A stretch of 11,780 nt of DNA from CAZGVW01 sp964529265 (lineage in GTDB: Bacteria > Planctomycetota > Phycisphaerae > Phycisphaerales > UBA1924), in NCBI GenBank assembly GCA_964529265.1, contig CAZGVW010000279.1, positions 1 to 11,780 on the forward strand, written 5' to 3'. The stretch's first letter is position 1. Each line of letters opens with the position of its first letter. Position numbers and translations under genes: made by a program. The notes beneath the pieces are model-generated. The model had not been told where the DNA came from. It did not search any database and saw nothing but the letters and a program-made list of their open reading frames with translations. This document shows, piece after piece, positions 1 to 7,201 of the stretch.

Positions 1-457
1 GATAGAACTGCGTGAACTTCGCGCCGGTCGGGTCGATGCCAATCCGCTCCAGCCCGTCGTGCCGGTAGGCGCTCAGGAGCGTGCCGTCATTCGAGCCGAT
101 GTCGAGCACGACATCGCCCGTGCGCAGCTTCACCATCGCCTGCAACTGCCGCACTTTTGCTTCGAGGTGCCGGACCATGGACTGGTTCAGCCCGGACCGG
201 TAGCCGTAATTGGTGCCGTACATTTCCAGCGGGTCGTACGAATGATTGAGCTGGAGCAGCCCGGACTCGGGACACCACACCAGCTCGAGCGGACCGGTGG
301 TCACCTGGGAATCCGCGGACCGCGGAAAGACACCCGTCAGCGCCTGGTTGCCGAGGTTGAGCACCGGAACGAGGTGCCGGCTTCCGCTCACCCGGCACTG
401 TGTGAGCTGGGAATATGACGCTCGTGGCGCAGACGCGACATCCAATGTTTGCAGCAT
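1..457 (-). CDS. SAM-dependent methyltransferase, sugar C-methyltransferase type (partial, C-terminus off the window)
   Basis: The N-terminal 152 residues are present; the rest lies beyond the left edge. Residues about 20-85 look like the N-terminal zinc-binding-type domain of sugar C-methyltransferases: CRVSGS at 21-26, LNLGNQALTGVFP at 33-45, CPESGLLQL at 62-70. They are followed by GTNYGYRSGLNQSMV (81-95) and the SAM-binding motif I VVLDIGSNDGTLL (116-128), then GIDPTGAKF. Family knowledge: such enzymes methylate NDP-deoxysugars or related intermediates in the cytoplasm. Odd point: both CxxC-like pairs read CxxS (C21/S24, C62/S65), so metal binding may be weak or differ from the family norm. 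The ATG at 457 is preceded by a GAGGA Shine-Dalgarno sequence. The gene starts 18 bp after the GtrB-like glycosyltransferase stop, so it probably shares its transcript. The substrate cannot be told; methyltransferase assignment is fairly sure. Confidence 0.85.
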   Translation of the reverse strand, partial: MLQTLDVASAPRASYSQLTQCRVSGSRHLVPVLNLGNQALTGVFPRSADSQVTTGPLELVWCPESGLLQLNHSYDPLEMYGTNYGYRSGLNQSMVRHLEAKVRQLQAMVKLRTGDVVLDIGSNDGTLLSAYRHDGLERIGIDPTGAKFTQFY

Positions 458-475
458 GAGGTCCTCAGGAGCGGG

Positions 476-1489
476 TCACAACGCTCGTGCGCGGCGTTCG
501 AGCAGCGCGATCGATTCCGCAGCGGCAACGTCCCGGTCCAACGGCAACGCCTCCTCGATGACGTACATCGGTCGAGGCTTCACCTCGTTGAAGATGCGCC
601 CGAGGTACTCGCCGAGGATGCCGAGACAAATCAACTGGACGCTTCCGAGGAAGAGCATCGCGACCATGATCGTCGCCCAGCCTTCCACGGTGAACCCCAG
701 CAGCTTCTGAATGAAGACGCTGATGAGATACAGGATCGCCGCCAGCGCCGCGGCGTAGCCGGTCCAGGTGGCGACTTTCAGCGGAGCGGTCGAGAACGAG
801 GTGATCCCGTCGAACGCGAACTTGATCATCTTCCGGTACGGATACTTGGTTTCTCCGGCGTAGCGCTTGTCGCGGTGGTAGGTCACGCCGGTCTGGCGGA
901 ACCCAACCCAGCTCACCAGCCCGCGAACGAAGCGATCCTTTTCCCGAAGCTGTTTCAACTGGTCGACCGCGCGGCGGCTCATCAGCCGGAAGTCGCCCAC
1001 GTTGCGCGGAATCTCGACGTTCGTCAGCCGCTGGAGCAGCCAGTAGAAGAATGACGCCGTCGCGAGCTTGAGCGCGCCTTCGCCGTCGCGTTCCGAGCGG
1101 ACGCCGTACACGACGTCGAAGCCCTGACACCACTGGTCGATCATCGACGGGATGACTTCCGGCGGATCCTGAAGATCGGCGTCGATCACGACGACGCAAT
1201 CGCCCTGCGCGTGATCGATGCCGGCCGTGATGGCGATCTGGTGGCCGAAGTTTCTGGAAAACTTCAGGACGCGCACGTGGGGGTCTGCCGCGGCAAATGA
1301 CGTCAACTGCTCGTACGTATCGTCGTGGCTGCCGTCGTCGACGAAGATGATCTCGTAGGTGAACCCGCGGAGATCCGCGAGCGTGGCCGTCGCGCGCTCA
1401 TGGAACGTCCGGATGACCTCCGACTCGTTGTAGACGGGTACGACGAGCGAGATCAGGCTGCGTTCGGCGATCCGTTTGGCGGGCGGCAT
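476..1489 (-). CDS. GtrB/DPM1-type polyprenyl-phosphate glycosyltransferase (GT2)
   Basis: 337 aa, close to the usual length of GtrB/ArnC/CsbB-like enzymes. The GT-A fold begins at residue 13 (ISLVVPVYNESE). The nucleotide-binding DDGS is at 51-54 and the metal-binding VIDADLQDPPE at 101-111. Further on are GDFRLMSRR (165-173) and the acceptor-side RFVRGLVSWVGF (186-197). Two transmembrane helices follow at about 240-262 and 270-292, and then the family-typical GEYLGRIFNEVKPRPMYV (293-310). Known role of the family: transfer of a sugar from a nucleotide sugar to polyprenyl phosphate at the inner face of the membrane, giving a donor that is flipped and used to modify a glycan or lipid. The start is ATG with no strong ribosome-binding site. 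It lies 19 bp after the small upstream ORF and 18 bp before the methyltransferase gene. The sugar transferred cannot be deduced. Confidence 0.93.
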   Translation of the reverse strand: MPPAKRIAERSLISLVVPVYNESEVIRTFHERATATLADLRGFTYEIIFVDDGSHDDTYEQLTSFAAADPHVRVLKFSRNFGHQIAITAGIDHAQGDCVVVIDADLQDPPEVIPSMIDQWCQGFDVVYGVRSERDGEGALKLATASFFYWLLQRLTNVEIPRNVGDFRLMSRRAVDQLKQLREKDRFVRGLVSWVGFRQTGVTYHRDKRYAGETKYPYRKMIKFAFDGITSFSTAPLKVATWTGYAAALAAILYLISVFIQKLLGFTVEGWATIMVAMLFLGSVQLICLGILGEYLGRIFNEVKPRPMYVIEEALPLDRDVAAAESIALLERRARAL

Positions 1490-1508
1490 CGTGACAGCGC
1501 CAGGCCGA

Positions 1509-1766
1509 TCAGTCTTCCGACTCGCGGGGGGTCGCGGCGGGGGCCGGTCCGCGGCGTGTCACGAGCGCCCATCCCTTGCCAGCCAGAGACACCAGCCGAT
1601 TCCAGAACATCAGGGCCAGGCCGGCGATGGCGCTGAGCACCGACGCGAATGGCAGGATCTGGTCGGGTCCGACATAGAGGAGCACTGTCGGAGACTCCAG
1701 GAGCAGACGCGCCAGGGTCTGCGTCGGTGCCAGCATCTCAGGGTCGTAGAGGAACAAAACGGCCAC
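1509..1766 (-). CDS. small predicted membrane protein, 85 aa, unknown function
   Basis: GTG start at 1766 with GGAG about 10 nt upstream. The protein has a short N-terminal segment (MAVLFLYDPEML), a central stretch containing SPTVLLYVGPDQILPFAS, one clear hydrophobic helix at about residues 40-57 (ASVLSAIAGLALMFW), and a basic then polar tail ending TPRESED. The tail is consistent with cytoplasmic retention. I do not recognise a named family. The gene lies 19 bp upstream of the GtrB-like glycosyltransferase in the same direction, so co-transcription is likely and a role as an accessory or anchor for that membrane enzyme is possible. That role is inference only. The good ribosome-binding site, the hydrophobic pattern and the position between two genes without overlap support real coding. 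Confidence 0.68.
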   Translation of the reverse strand: MAVLFLYDPEMLAPTQTLARLLLESPTVLLYVGPDQILPFASVLSAIAGLALMFWNRLVSLAGKGWALVTRRGPAPAATPRESED

Positions 1767-1783
1767 GCACTACTCCAGTCCGA

Positions 1784-1797
1784 ACGCTTCGAAGCGT
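1784..1797. promoter_or_regulatory. 14-bp perfect palindrome in the leader of the small membrane-protein gene
   Basis: ACGCTTCGAAGCGT is its own reverse complement. It lies 17 bp upstream of the GTG start at 1766, just before the GGAG ribosome-binding site. It could be a regulator binding site, or, as RNA, a compact hairpin that affects translation of the downstream unit. No regulator is identified. Confidence 0.35.
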
Positions 1798-1806
1798 CCT
1801 GACCGT

Positions 1807-1826
1807 CTTGGCAGTTTCGTGCCAAG
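1807..1826. promoter_or_regulatory. inverted repeat (7-bp arms, 6-nt loop) in the 1767-1936 gap
   Basis: Arms CTTGGCA (1807-1813) and TGCCAAG (1820-1826) are perfect complements around a 6-nt loop. No T-run follows on either strand, so this is not a classical intrinsic terminator. On the minus strand it sits between the sulfatase-like gene and the small membrane-protein gene. It could be a factor-dependent terminator, a processing hairpin or an operator. Confidence 0.35.
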
Positions 1827-1905
1827 AAAGCACCGCGGAATAGTTGCGAAACCGAGGCGAATTGGCGCTGACCAGCAGACAGGAGGTCGAGGGGGGCGGA
1901 ACTAA

Positions 1906-1923
1906 GTCGCCTGTCAGGCAGAC
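1906..1923 (-). terminator. weak candidate terminator hairpin after the sulfatase-like gene
   Basis: Just beyond the TGA at 1937-1939, the minus strand reads GTC(T)GCCT-GAC-AGGCGAC: a 7-bp stem with one bulged base, then TTAGTTCC. The T content after the stem is poor, so termination here is doubtful and partial read-through into the next unit is possible. Confidence 0.25.
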
Positions 1924-1936
1924 TCTTCGGGAACGC

Positions 1937-3790
1937 TCAGGGCCTCGGTTGAGGCGGCATCGGTGGCTTGCGCTGATCGTGCGTCGAGGACTGGCGGTCG
2001 TTCAGGAGGCGCCGGAACTCGGCGACGAGCTCCGCATGGTGTTGGTCAGCGAGATTCGTCAGTTCCTCCGGGTCGGTCTCGAGATCGAAAACCTCATTCG
2101 TATCATCCGGATTCCTGATGAACATGTATCGACCCTTGACGAGCGCCGCCATGTTGCCTTTCGGCAGCGGATACCAGGGATCGTCGCCGAATGGGCGCCT
2201 GGTTGCCTCGATCAAGACGACCTCGTCCACCGGCGGCCAGCCGCTCCAATAGCGATCCAACGATTCTCCAGGGAACGAGGCGGTGATACCGACGGAGGCG
2301 AGAATAGTCTGCGGGATGTCTTTGAGAGTCACCGGCTGGCTCACGCGAAGCCCTGCGGGAACGCGACCTGGAAGCCGCATGAGCAGCGGCACATGAACCA
2401 GGGGTCGATACAGGCTGTTGCCGTGATTGAACAGTCCGTGTTCGCCAAGCTGCTCGCCATGGTCCGACGTCACGACGATGAGCGTGTTGTCGAGCATTCC
2501 CCGGGTCTCGAGGACACGCAAGAGGCGATCGATCTGCGCATCCATGAACGCGATGGCGCCGTCGTACGCGTCCACTTCGGCCTGTCTGTTCCGCGGCGAC
2601 ATGGCCCGTCTGTCCGATGGCCATGCAGCGAATCCGGTATGCCAGAACGAGATGTCGGAACTCCGAGGCGGCCCGAACCTGGTCGCGAACGGTTCCGGGG
2701 GCAGGTAGGGATCATGCGTGTCGAAGTAGTTCAGGAAGACGAAAAACGGCCTTCGGTCACGAGCCTCGAGCCATGACAGGCAGTTGGTGGTAATCCGCGC
2801 CGCGTTCTGCCGGTCGATGACTTCGTGATAGTTGAGCCAGTGACGCCACGTGCCCTGTCCTGAAATCCATTGTCCGATCTTGGTGCTCAACGCCAGCTGG
2901 CCGAAGGAGATCGGCAGATCCTCGAAATGCAGAAACCCTCGGTCCAGTCCGTGTGTTCGGGTCACGTTCAGCGTGTTTGCGGAGAATGCGGCCGTTCGAT
3001 ATCCGCTCCGGGCGAGCGCTTCGGCCAGCGTCTGGTGGCGGTTGTCGAGGGGGCGCGACCAGTCCGCGCCGTGCTCGTGCGGATATGTTCCGGTAAACAA
3101 GCTGGCGTGCGCTGGAAGCGTCCACGGCGCGGTCGAAAATGCGCGATCGAACGCGACCCCTTCCGCCGCCAACCGATCCAGGGTGGGACTGGTCGGTCGA
3201 TGGTATCCAAACGTGCTCATGCTCTTGGCACGAACAGTGTCGAGCACGATCAGGATCACGTTTGGAGCCTCGGGCGGCGCAGCGGGCAGCGCCGCCAACT
3301 GCCGGCGCTCCGAGATCGCGGCCGACATCAGCATGCCGACCATGATGACCACGACCAGACTGCCCGGGAGCAGGATCGTCCGACGCGCCGGTCCCGCCAA
3401 TCCGGACAGGCGCCATGAGGCCAGGCGCGACGCCTGCACAGCCATCCCGAGCGCCAGCAGCGTGCCTCCGTGCCCGGTCAACGTTGGAACCGCGCGGAGA
3501 GGACCCACGACGGCGACGAACACCAGACCCAGCACGATCCCAGGTTCGACCCGCGGGATGCACCGCAGCGCGAGTACGACGGGGGTCAGGCTCACGAAGA
3601 GGAAGACCGCGGCAACCGGCACGAGCCACGGAAAATCGCGGTTCATGACGAGGAAGTCACCCAGCACGAAAATGCGCACCGCGTCAATCGCGGCCTCAGC
3701 GCAGCCACTCAGCAAGCCGAGCCAGACGGTGACGATCAACACGGACGCGGCAGAAGCCGATCGTGCGGCGGTGTTCTCGGGCAAAACCAC
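1937..3790 (-). CDS. membrane-anchored sulfatase/alkaline-phosphatase superfamily protein with a threonine nucleophile
   Basis: 617 aa. The first 160 residues are hydrophobic, with about four to five transmembrane helices (near 14-33, 53-76, 84-100, 108-122, 139-158). The catalytic domain follows: NVILIVLDTVRA at 177-188 (metal ligand D184), APWTLPAHASLFTG at 221-234, FVFLNYFDTHDPYLPP at 350-365, VTSDHGEQLGEHG at 440-452 (metal ligands D443, H444), and a C-terminal FDLETDPEELTNLAD. The residue at the formylglycine position is T224, not Cys or Ser, and the CxPxR signature is replaced by TLPAH. Family knowledge: threonine in this position is used by phosphotransferases such as LtaS and the phosphoethanolamine transferases. 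A phospho-transfer or hydrolysis role at the outer membrane face is therefore more likely than sulfate-ester cleavage. Start: GTG at 3790 lies only 2 nt after AAAGGA; TTG at 3784 would have better spacing, so the true start may be two codons later. Confidence 0.9.
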   Translation of the reverse strand: MVLPENTAARSASAASVLIVTVWLGLLSGCAEAAIDAVRIFVLGDFLVMNRDFPWLVPVAAVFLFVSLTPVVLALRCIPRVEPGIVLGLVFVAVVGPLRAVPTLTGHGGTLLALGMAVQASRLASWRLSGLAGPARRTILLPGSLVVVIMVGMLMSAAISERRQLAALPAAPPEAPNVILIVLDTVRAKSMSTFGYHRPTSPTLDRLAAEGVAFDRAFSTAPWTLPAHASLFTGTYPHEHGADWSRPLDNRHQTLAEALARSGYRTAAFSANTLNVTRTHGLDRGFLHFEDLPISFGQLALSTKIGQWISGQGTWRHWLNYHEVIDRQNAARITTNCLSWLEARDRRPFFVFLNYFDTHDPYLPPEPFATRFGPPRSSDISFWHTGFAAWPSDRRAMSPRNRQAEVDAYDGAIAFMDAQIDRLLRVLETRGMLDNTLIVVTSDHGEQLGEHGLFNHGNSLYRPLVHVPLLMRLPGRVPAGLRVSQPVTLKDIPQTILASVGITASFPGESLDRYWSGWPPVDEVVLIEATRRPFGDDPWYPLPKGNMAALVKGRYMFIRNPDDTNEVFDLETDPEELTNLADQHHAELVAEFRRLLNDRQSSTHDQRKPPMPPQPRP

Positions 3791-3911
3791 GGTCCTTTCC
3801 GATCGTCGCGCGCATCGCGACCCCGCTCCGGGGTGGGAGTGAGACCATTCTAGGCCAGCGCCGACCGATTGGCCCTACACTGAGGCGCCACCGCGCGGTG
3901 GAACGACTCGA
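3791..3911. promoter_or_regulatory. divergent promoter region between the two gene blocks
   Basis: These 121 bp separate the sulfatase-like gene (minus) from the membrane-protein gene (plus). On the minus strand a TAGAAT (plus 3847-3852) resembles a -10 box. On the plus strand TACACT (3876-3881) matches TATAAT at four of six positions. No convincing -35 box was found for either. A short hairpin ACCCCG-CTC-CGGGGT is at 3820-3834. Promoters must act in or near this gap because the flanking genes point away from each other, but the exact boxes are uncertain. Confidence 0.45.
3888..3901. promoter_or_regulatory. 14-bp perfect palindrome upstream of the membrane-protein start
   Basis: CCACCGCGCGGTGG reads the same on both strands and ends 10 bp before the ATG at 3912. 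Its right arm overlaps the GGTGGA that would serve as ribosome-binding site. An RNA hairpin here could mask the site, or a repressor could bind the DNA; both ideas are inference. In such GC-rich sequence a CG-rich palindrome may also arise by chance. Confidence 0.3.
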
Positions 3912-5708
3912 ATGCCGGATCTCGTCATCGCCGTTTTCTCGGTCGGCGCGTCGATTGTCGTCGTCGCGATCGCGTTCATCGGGATCGGGCTGGCCGTGCG
4001 CCGCGCCTTTGGCGTCCGTGAACTCCAGCTGGACGACTGTCTGCTGGCATTCTGGACGGGATATGGCATTACGACCGCGTTTCTGATCGCGTGGAATTTC
4101 TTTCTCCCGATCGCCGCGCCGGTCCTGGGGATCGTCCTCCTGTCCGGCGGCCTGGGTTTGCTTCGATCACGCCGCACTCTTGCTGCGTGCGCGCGCGGGG
4201 TTTCGGCCGCGCCCGGGTTCTGGACGCTCGCGGTGCTGGCGCTCGCTCTTGCCTGGGTGGTCGTGCAGTGCCTCGGCGAGTTCCGAAGCTGGGATGGCGT
4301 CCTGTACCACGTCCAGACGGTGAAATGGGCGAAGCACTTTCCCGTGGTTCCGGGGATTGCCAACCTTCACGCTCCGCTCGCCTTCAACCAGAGCAGCTTT
4401 CTCTACGATGCCATGATCGACTCCGGTCCCTGGCAGGGCCGTGGCTACCACCTGGCCAACGGCGTGCTCGCTGCGGCCGGCATCGTACACGCCGTTGTGC
4501 ACGGAACCCGGTGGTTTCAGGCGCGCCGTTTCGCGAACCGACACCTCTTCGGATTCGTGATGCTGGCCGTCGTGCTTCACTTCAGCGACCACATCGCCAG
4601 CTACTCGACCGACCTGCCGGTGGCTCTGCTGCTAATGGTCGCCGCTGCAACCGCGTACGGCCTGCTGGACGGATCCGCCTCGCATCGATCGCAGGGAGAG
4701 CGGGCGTACGCGTTCTTCGCTGTCGGCCTGCTGCTGGTCACCGCGGTCTCAATCAAGTTGACCGCCGGCGTGTTCGCCGTGTTGACGATGGGCGTTCTGC
4801 TGGGCGTCTCGTGGCGCCGTCGTCAAACGCCGTCAGCGAAAGCGACGGCGGTGATCCTCGTCATGCTCAGCGTGATTGCCGGCCTCTGGCTGGCGCGAGG
4901 CGTCGTGATGAGCGGGTATCCTTTCTTCCCGCTTTCGGCAGCAGCCGTGCCTGTTGACTGGCGCGCTCCGGCGGAGCACGCGGATGCGGAGGTCGCGTAC
5001 GCCGAACACACGGAACGGGAATTCACCTGGCGGTTCATTGGCAGTAATTGGATTCGGCTGATGCTCCTGCGTGACGTGTATGCGGCCGCCGTTCCGTCGT
5101 TGCTGGCTGCCGGAGCCGTTCTCGTGGCGTGGCGGTCTCGAACACTCGCCTCGAGCACCCCGATCAACGCGAGTGCTGCCTGGTGGCTGTTGTTGCCGAT
5201 CCTGACAGCGATCGCCGCCTGGCTCGTCACCGCGCCCTCCCATAGGTACAGTCCGGCGCTGTTCTGGAGTCTGGCGGCGCTGTGTCTTGCCGAATGCCAG
5301 CGGCGATGTGCTCCGGCCGGCATGCGGACTGGTTACGCCATTGCCCTGACGTTCGTGCTGGTTTCACCCCTTGTGGTCGGGCCGCCGAGCGTCCGCCTTC
5401 ACACCCTGTTCACCCGGACCGCTCACCCTGTGCTGCCAACGCTCGACGGTTCGGTGGCCGTCAAGACGTTCACCACCGATTCGGGTCTCGAGTTGAACGT
5501 CCCCGTCAGGGAGACCGCGCGGTTCGGCGCGCCGAATGCCTGCTGGGACGCTCCGTTGCCCTGCACGCCCAACCCGGCGCCGAATCTCCGGCTGAGAGTG
5601 CCTGGCGACCTGAGCGCCGGATTCCGAGTCGACGGCGGCTGGCAGATGCAGGACTGGCCGTACTATTGGCACTCTTACTTCCTGCCGGAATGGCGACAGC
5701 GACGTTGA
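3912..5708 (+). CDS. polytopic membrane protein resembling the LIC_10190 family (GT-C-like)
   Basis: 598 aa with roughly ten to twelve hydrophobic helices (for example 4-29, 45-82, 103-120, 210-224, 236-251, 267-296, 312-330, 387-407, 422-440, 473-490). It ends in a polar C-terminal region from about 495. Recognisable segments are FRSWDGVLYHVQTVKWA (124-140), PGIANLHAPLAFNQSSFL (147-164), HFSDHIASYSTDLP (223-236), SIKLTAGVFA (280-289) and CWDAPLPCTPNP (544-555). From memory, this arrangement resembles the LIC_10190 family of membrane proteins. The acidic residue in a loop after early helices recalls GT-C glycosyltransferases, which use polyprenyl-linked sugars on the outer face. A role in glycan transfer or polymerisation is inferred from this and from the surrounding genes. 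ATG start with GGA about 10 nt upstream. It is the first gene of the plus-strand block. Confidence 0.82.
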   Translation: MPDLVIAVFSVGASIVVVAIAFIGIGLAVRRAFGVRELQLDDCLLAFWTGYGITTAFLIAWNFFLPIAAPVLGIVLLSGGLGLLRSRRTLAACARGVSAAPGFWTLAVLALALAWVVVQCLGEFRSWDGVLYHVQTVKWAKHFPVVPGIANLHAPLAFNQSSFLYDAMIDSGPWQGRGYHLANGVLAAAGIVHAVVHGTRWFQARRFANRHLFGFVMLAVVLHFSDHIASYSTDLPVALLLMVAAATAYGLLDGSASHRSQGERAYAFFAVGLLLVTAVSIKLTAGVFAVLTMGVLLGVSWRRRQTPSAKATAVILVMLSVIAGLWLARGVVMSGYPFFPLSAAAVPVDWRAPAEHADAEVAYAEHTEREFTWRFIGSNWIRLMLLRDVYAAAVPSLLAAGAVLVAWRSRTLASSTPINASAAWWLLLPILTAIAAWLVTAPSHRYSPALFWSLAALCLAECQRRCAPAGMRTGYAIALTFVLVSPLVVGPPSVRLHTLFTRTAHPVLPTLDGSVAVKTFTTDSGLELNVPVRETARFGAPNACWDAPLPCTPNPAPNLRLRVPGDLSAGFRVDGGWQMQDWPYYWHSYFLPEWRQRR

Positions 5709-5739
5709 CGCTTCATTGGTCCATGACCGCTGTTCCGAG

Positions 5740-7158
5740 ATGACGTCCGTCACTATTCTCGGCGCAGGTCCCGCGGGGCTGGGCGCGGCTCTTGCCCTCG
5801 CTCGCCACGGACATGCCGTCACCGTGCTCGAGCAGTCGGATCGCGTCGGCGGCAACGCCGGCAGCTTCGAGCTGGCGGGGATCACGGTCGACTACGGCAG
5901 CCATCGATTCCATCCTGCCGCGCATCCCGACGTGCTCGCACTTGTCAGGGAGCTCCTCGGCGACGATCTCCTGGAGCGTCCCCGCCACGGCCGGATTCGG
6001 CTTCTCGGCCGCTGGATTCACTTTCCCTTGCGGCCGCTCGATCTCGCGCTCCATGCGCACCCGCGCTTCACGGCCGGCGTTCTGCGCGATCTCGCGCGCC
6101 GGACGCTCGGCACGCGTCGCGGCGGCCCTGCACGAGTGGAGACGTTCGCGTCTGTTCTCGAGCGAGGCCTTGGCTCCACGATCTGCCGCGAGTTCTACTT
6201 TCCGTACGCTCGAAAGATCTGGGGACTCGAGCCCGACCAGCTCTCGCCCGTCCAGGCGCAGCGGCGTGTGTCAGCCGGTTCGATCGGCAAGCTCGTCAAA
6301 CGACTTCTGGCCGGAGCAGGCACAGGCGGCGGACGAAGCCGAAAGGGAGTGTTCTATTACCCCAGGCGGGGCTATGGACAGATCTCCGATCGGTTACGCG
6401 AAGCCGCGCAGGCCGCGGGCGCGCGCATCGAGCTCGGCACTGCAGTCAAACGGATTGAGCGCGTGGGCGACGCCTTTCGCGTCGAGGCGACCGCCAACGG
6501 CCAGACGCGGAGTTACGAGAGCCGCTACGTGTGGTCCACGATTCCCGTCACCGCGTTCGCGCGTATGTGGGCTCCACCCGCGCCTGAGAGCGTCCTCGCC
6601 GGCGCCTCGAAGCTCGAGCTCCGCGCCATGCTGCTCGTCTATCTCGTGATCGGCACCCAGCAGTTCACCGAGTACGACGCGCATTACTTTCCGGAGGCGC
6701 ACCTGCCGTTCACGCGCGTCTCCGAGCCGAAGAACTATGCGGCGTTGCCGGAACCCGCTGGACGTACGGTTCTGTGCGCCGAGATGCCCTGCACTCGAGG
6801 CGATGCGCTCTGGTCCAAAACAGACGACGAGCTGGCGGCGATCGTGGCCGACGGACTGGCGCGCACGGGCCTCCCACTCGAAGCGCCGGTCCTCCAGGTG
6901 GCCGTTCGTCGGCTGCCGGCGGCGTATCCGATCTACCGGGTAGGGTACGAAGAGCACTTCGAGGTCGTCGATCGCTGGATCAGCGGTCTGGACGGCATCC
7001 TCTCGTTCGGCCGGCAGGGCCTGTACGCCCATGACAACACACATCATGCGCTGTACATGGCGTTGGCCGCGGTTGACAGTCTCGGCGACGGCACGTTCGA
7101 CGCGGCTCGATGGCTGAAGTACCGCGAAGTATTCGAGACCCACGTCGTCGAGGATTGA
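5740..7158 (+). CDS. FAD-dependent oxidoreductase, amine-oxidase / UDP-galactopyranose-mutase-like
   Basis: 472 aa. The N-terminal Rossmann dinucleotide fold is clear: TILGAGPAGLGAALAL at 5-20, then E31 at the end of strand 2, and RVGGNAGSF at 35-43. YGSHRFHP (52-59) and FYYPRRGYGQISDRL (205-219) are typical of the amine-oxidase/protoporphyrinogen-oxidase/UDP-galactopyranose mutase group. The C-terminal FAD-contacting segment ILSFGRQGLYAHDNTHHALY is at 420-439. Relatives occur in many glycan clusters, where some isomerise or oxidise a nucleotide sugar; the substrate here is unknown. No membrane helix is seen, so it is cytoplasmic or peripheral. An in-frame TTG at 5716 would add eight residues, but the ATG at 5740 places the fold at residue 4 as usual; neither has a strong ribosome-binding site. 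It starts 31 bp after the previous stop and is probably co-transcribed. Confidence 0.88.
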   Translation: MTSVTILGAGPAGLGAALALARHGHAVTVLEQSDRVGGNAGSFELAGITVDYGSHRFHPAAHPDVLALVRELLGDDLLERPRHGRIRLLGRWIHFPLRPLDLALHAHPRFTAGVLRDLARRTLGTRRGGPARVETFASVLERGLGSTICREFYFPYARKIWGLEPDQLSPVQAQRRVSAGSIGKLVKRLLAGAGTGGGRSRKGVFYYPRRGYGQISDRLREAAQAAGARIELGTAVKRIERVGDAFRVEATANGQTRSYESRYVWSTIPVTAFARMWAPPAPESVLAGASKLELRAMLLVYLVIGTQQFTEYDAHYFPEAHLPFTRVSEPKNYAALPEPAGRTVLCAEMPCTRGDALWSKTDDELAAIVADGLARTGLPLEAPVLQVAVRRLPAAYPIYRVGYEEHFEVVDRWISGLDGILSFGRQGLYAHDNTHHALYMALAAVDSLGDGTFDAARWLKYREVFETHVVED

Positions 7159-7201
7159 GGCTCGCGTCGGGCCTCCGGTGTGGTTGCGCGCGCCTCCACG
7201 G

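Noticed and set aside
1844..2776. Plus-strand open frame (310 codons) opposite the sulfatase-like gene
   Set aside because: The minus strand has conserved catalytic motifs across the same bases; the plus-strand product shows none.
3820..3834. Hairpin ACCCCG-CTC-CGGGGT as a terminator
   Set aside because: It sits between divergent genes, where no transcript needs to end, and has no T-run on either side.
2850..3842. Plus-strand open frame (330 codons) opposite the N-terminal half of the sulfatase-like gene
   Set aside because: It mirrors the coding frame of a real gene and the product resembles no family.
5716..5739. TTG start giving eight more residues on the FAD oxidoreductase
   Set aside because: No ribosome-binding site precedes it, and the dinucleotide-binding fold starts at its normal place when the ATG at 5740 is used.
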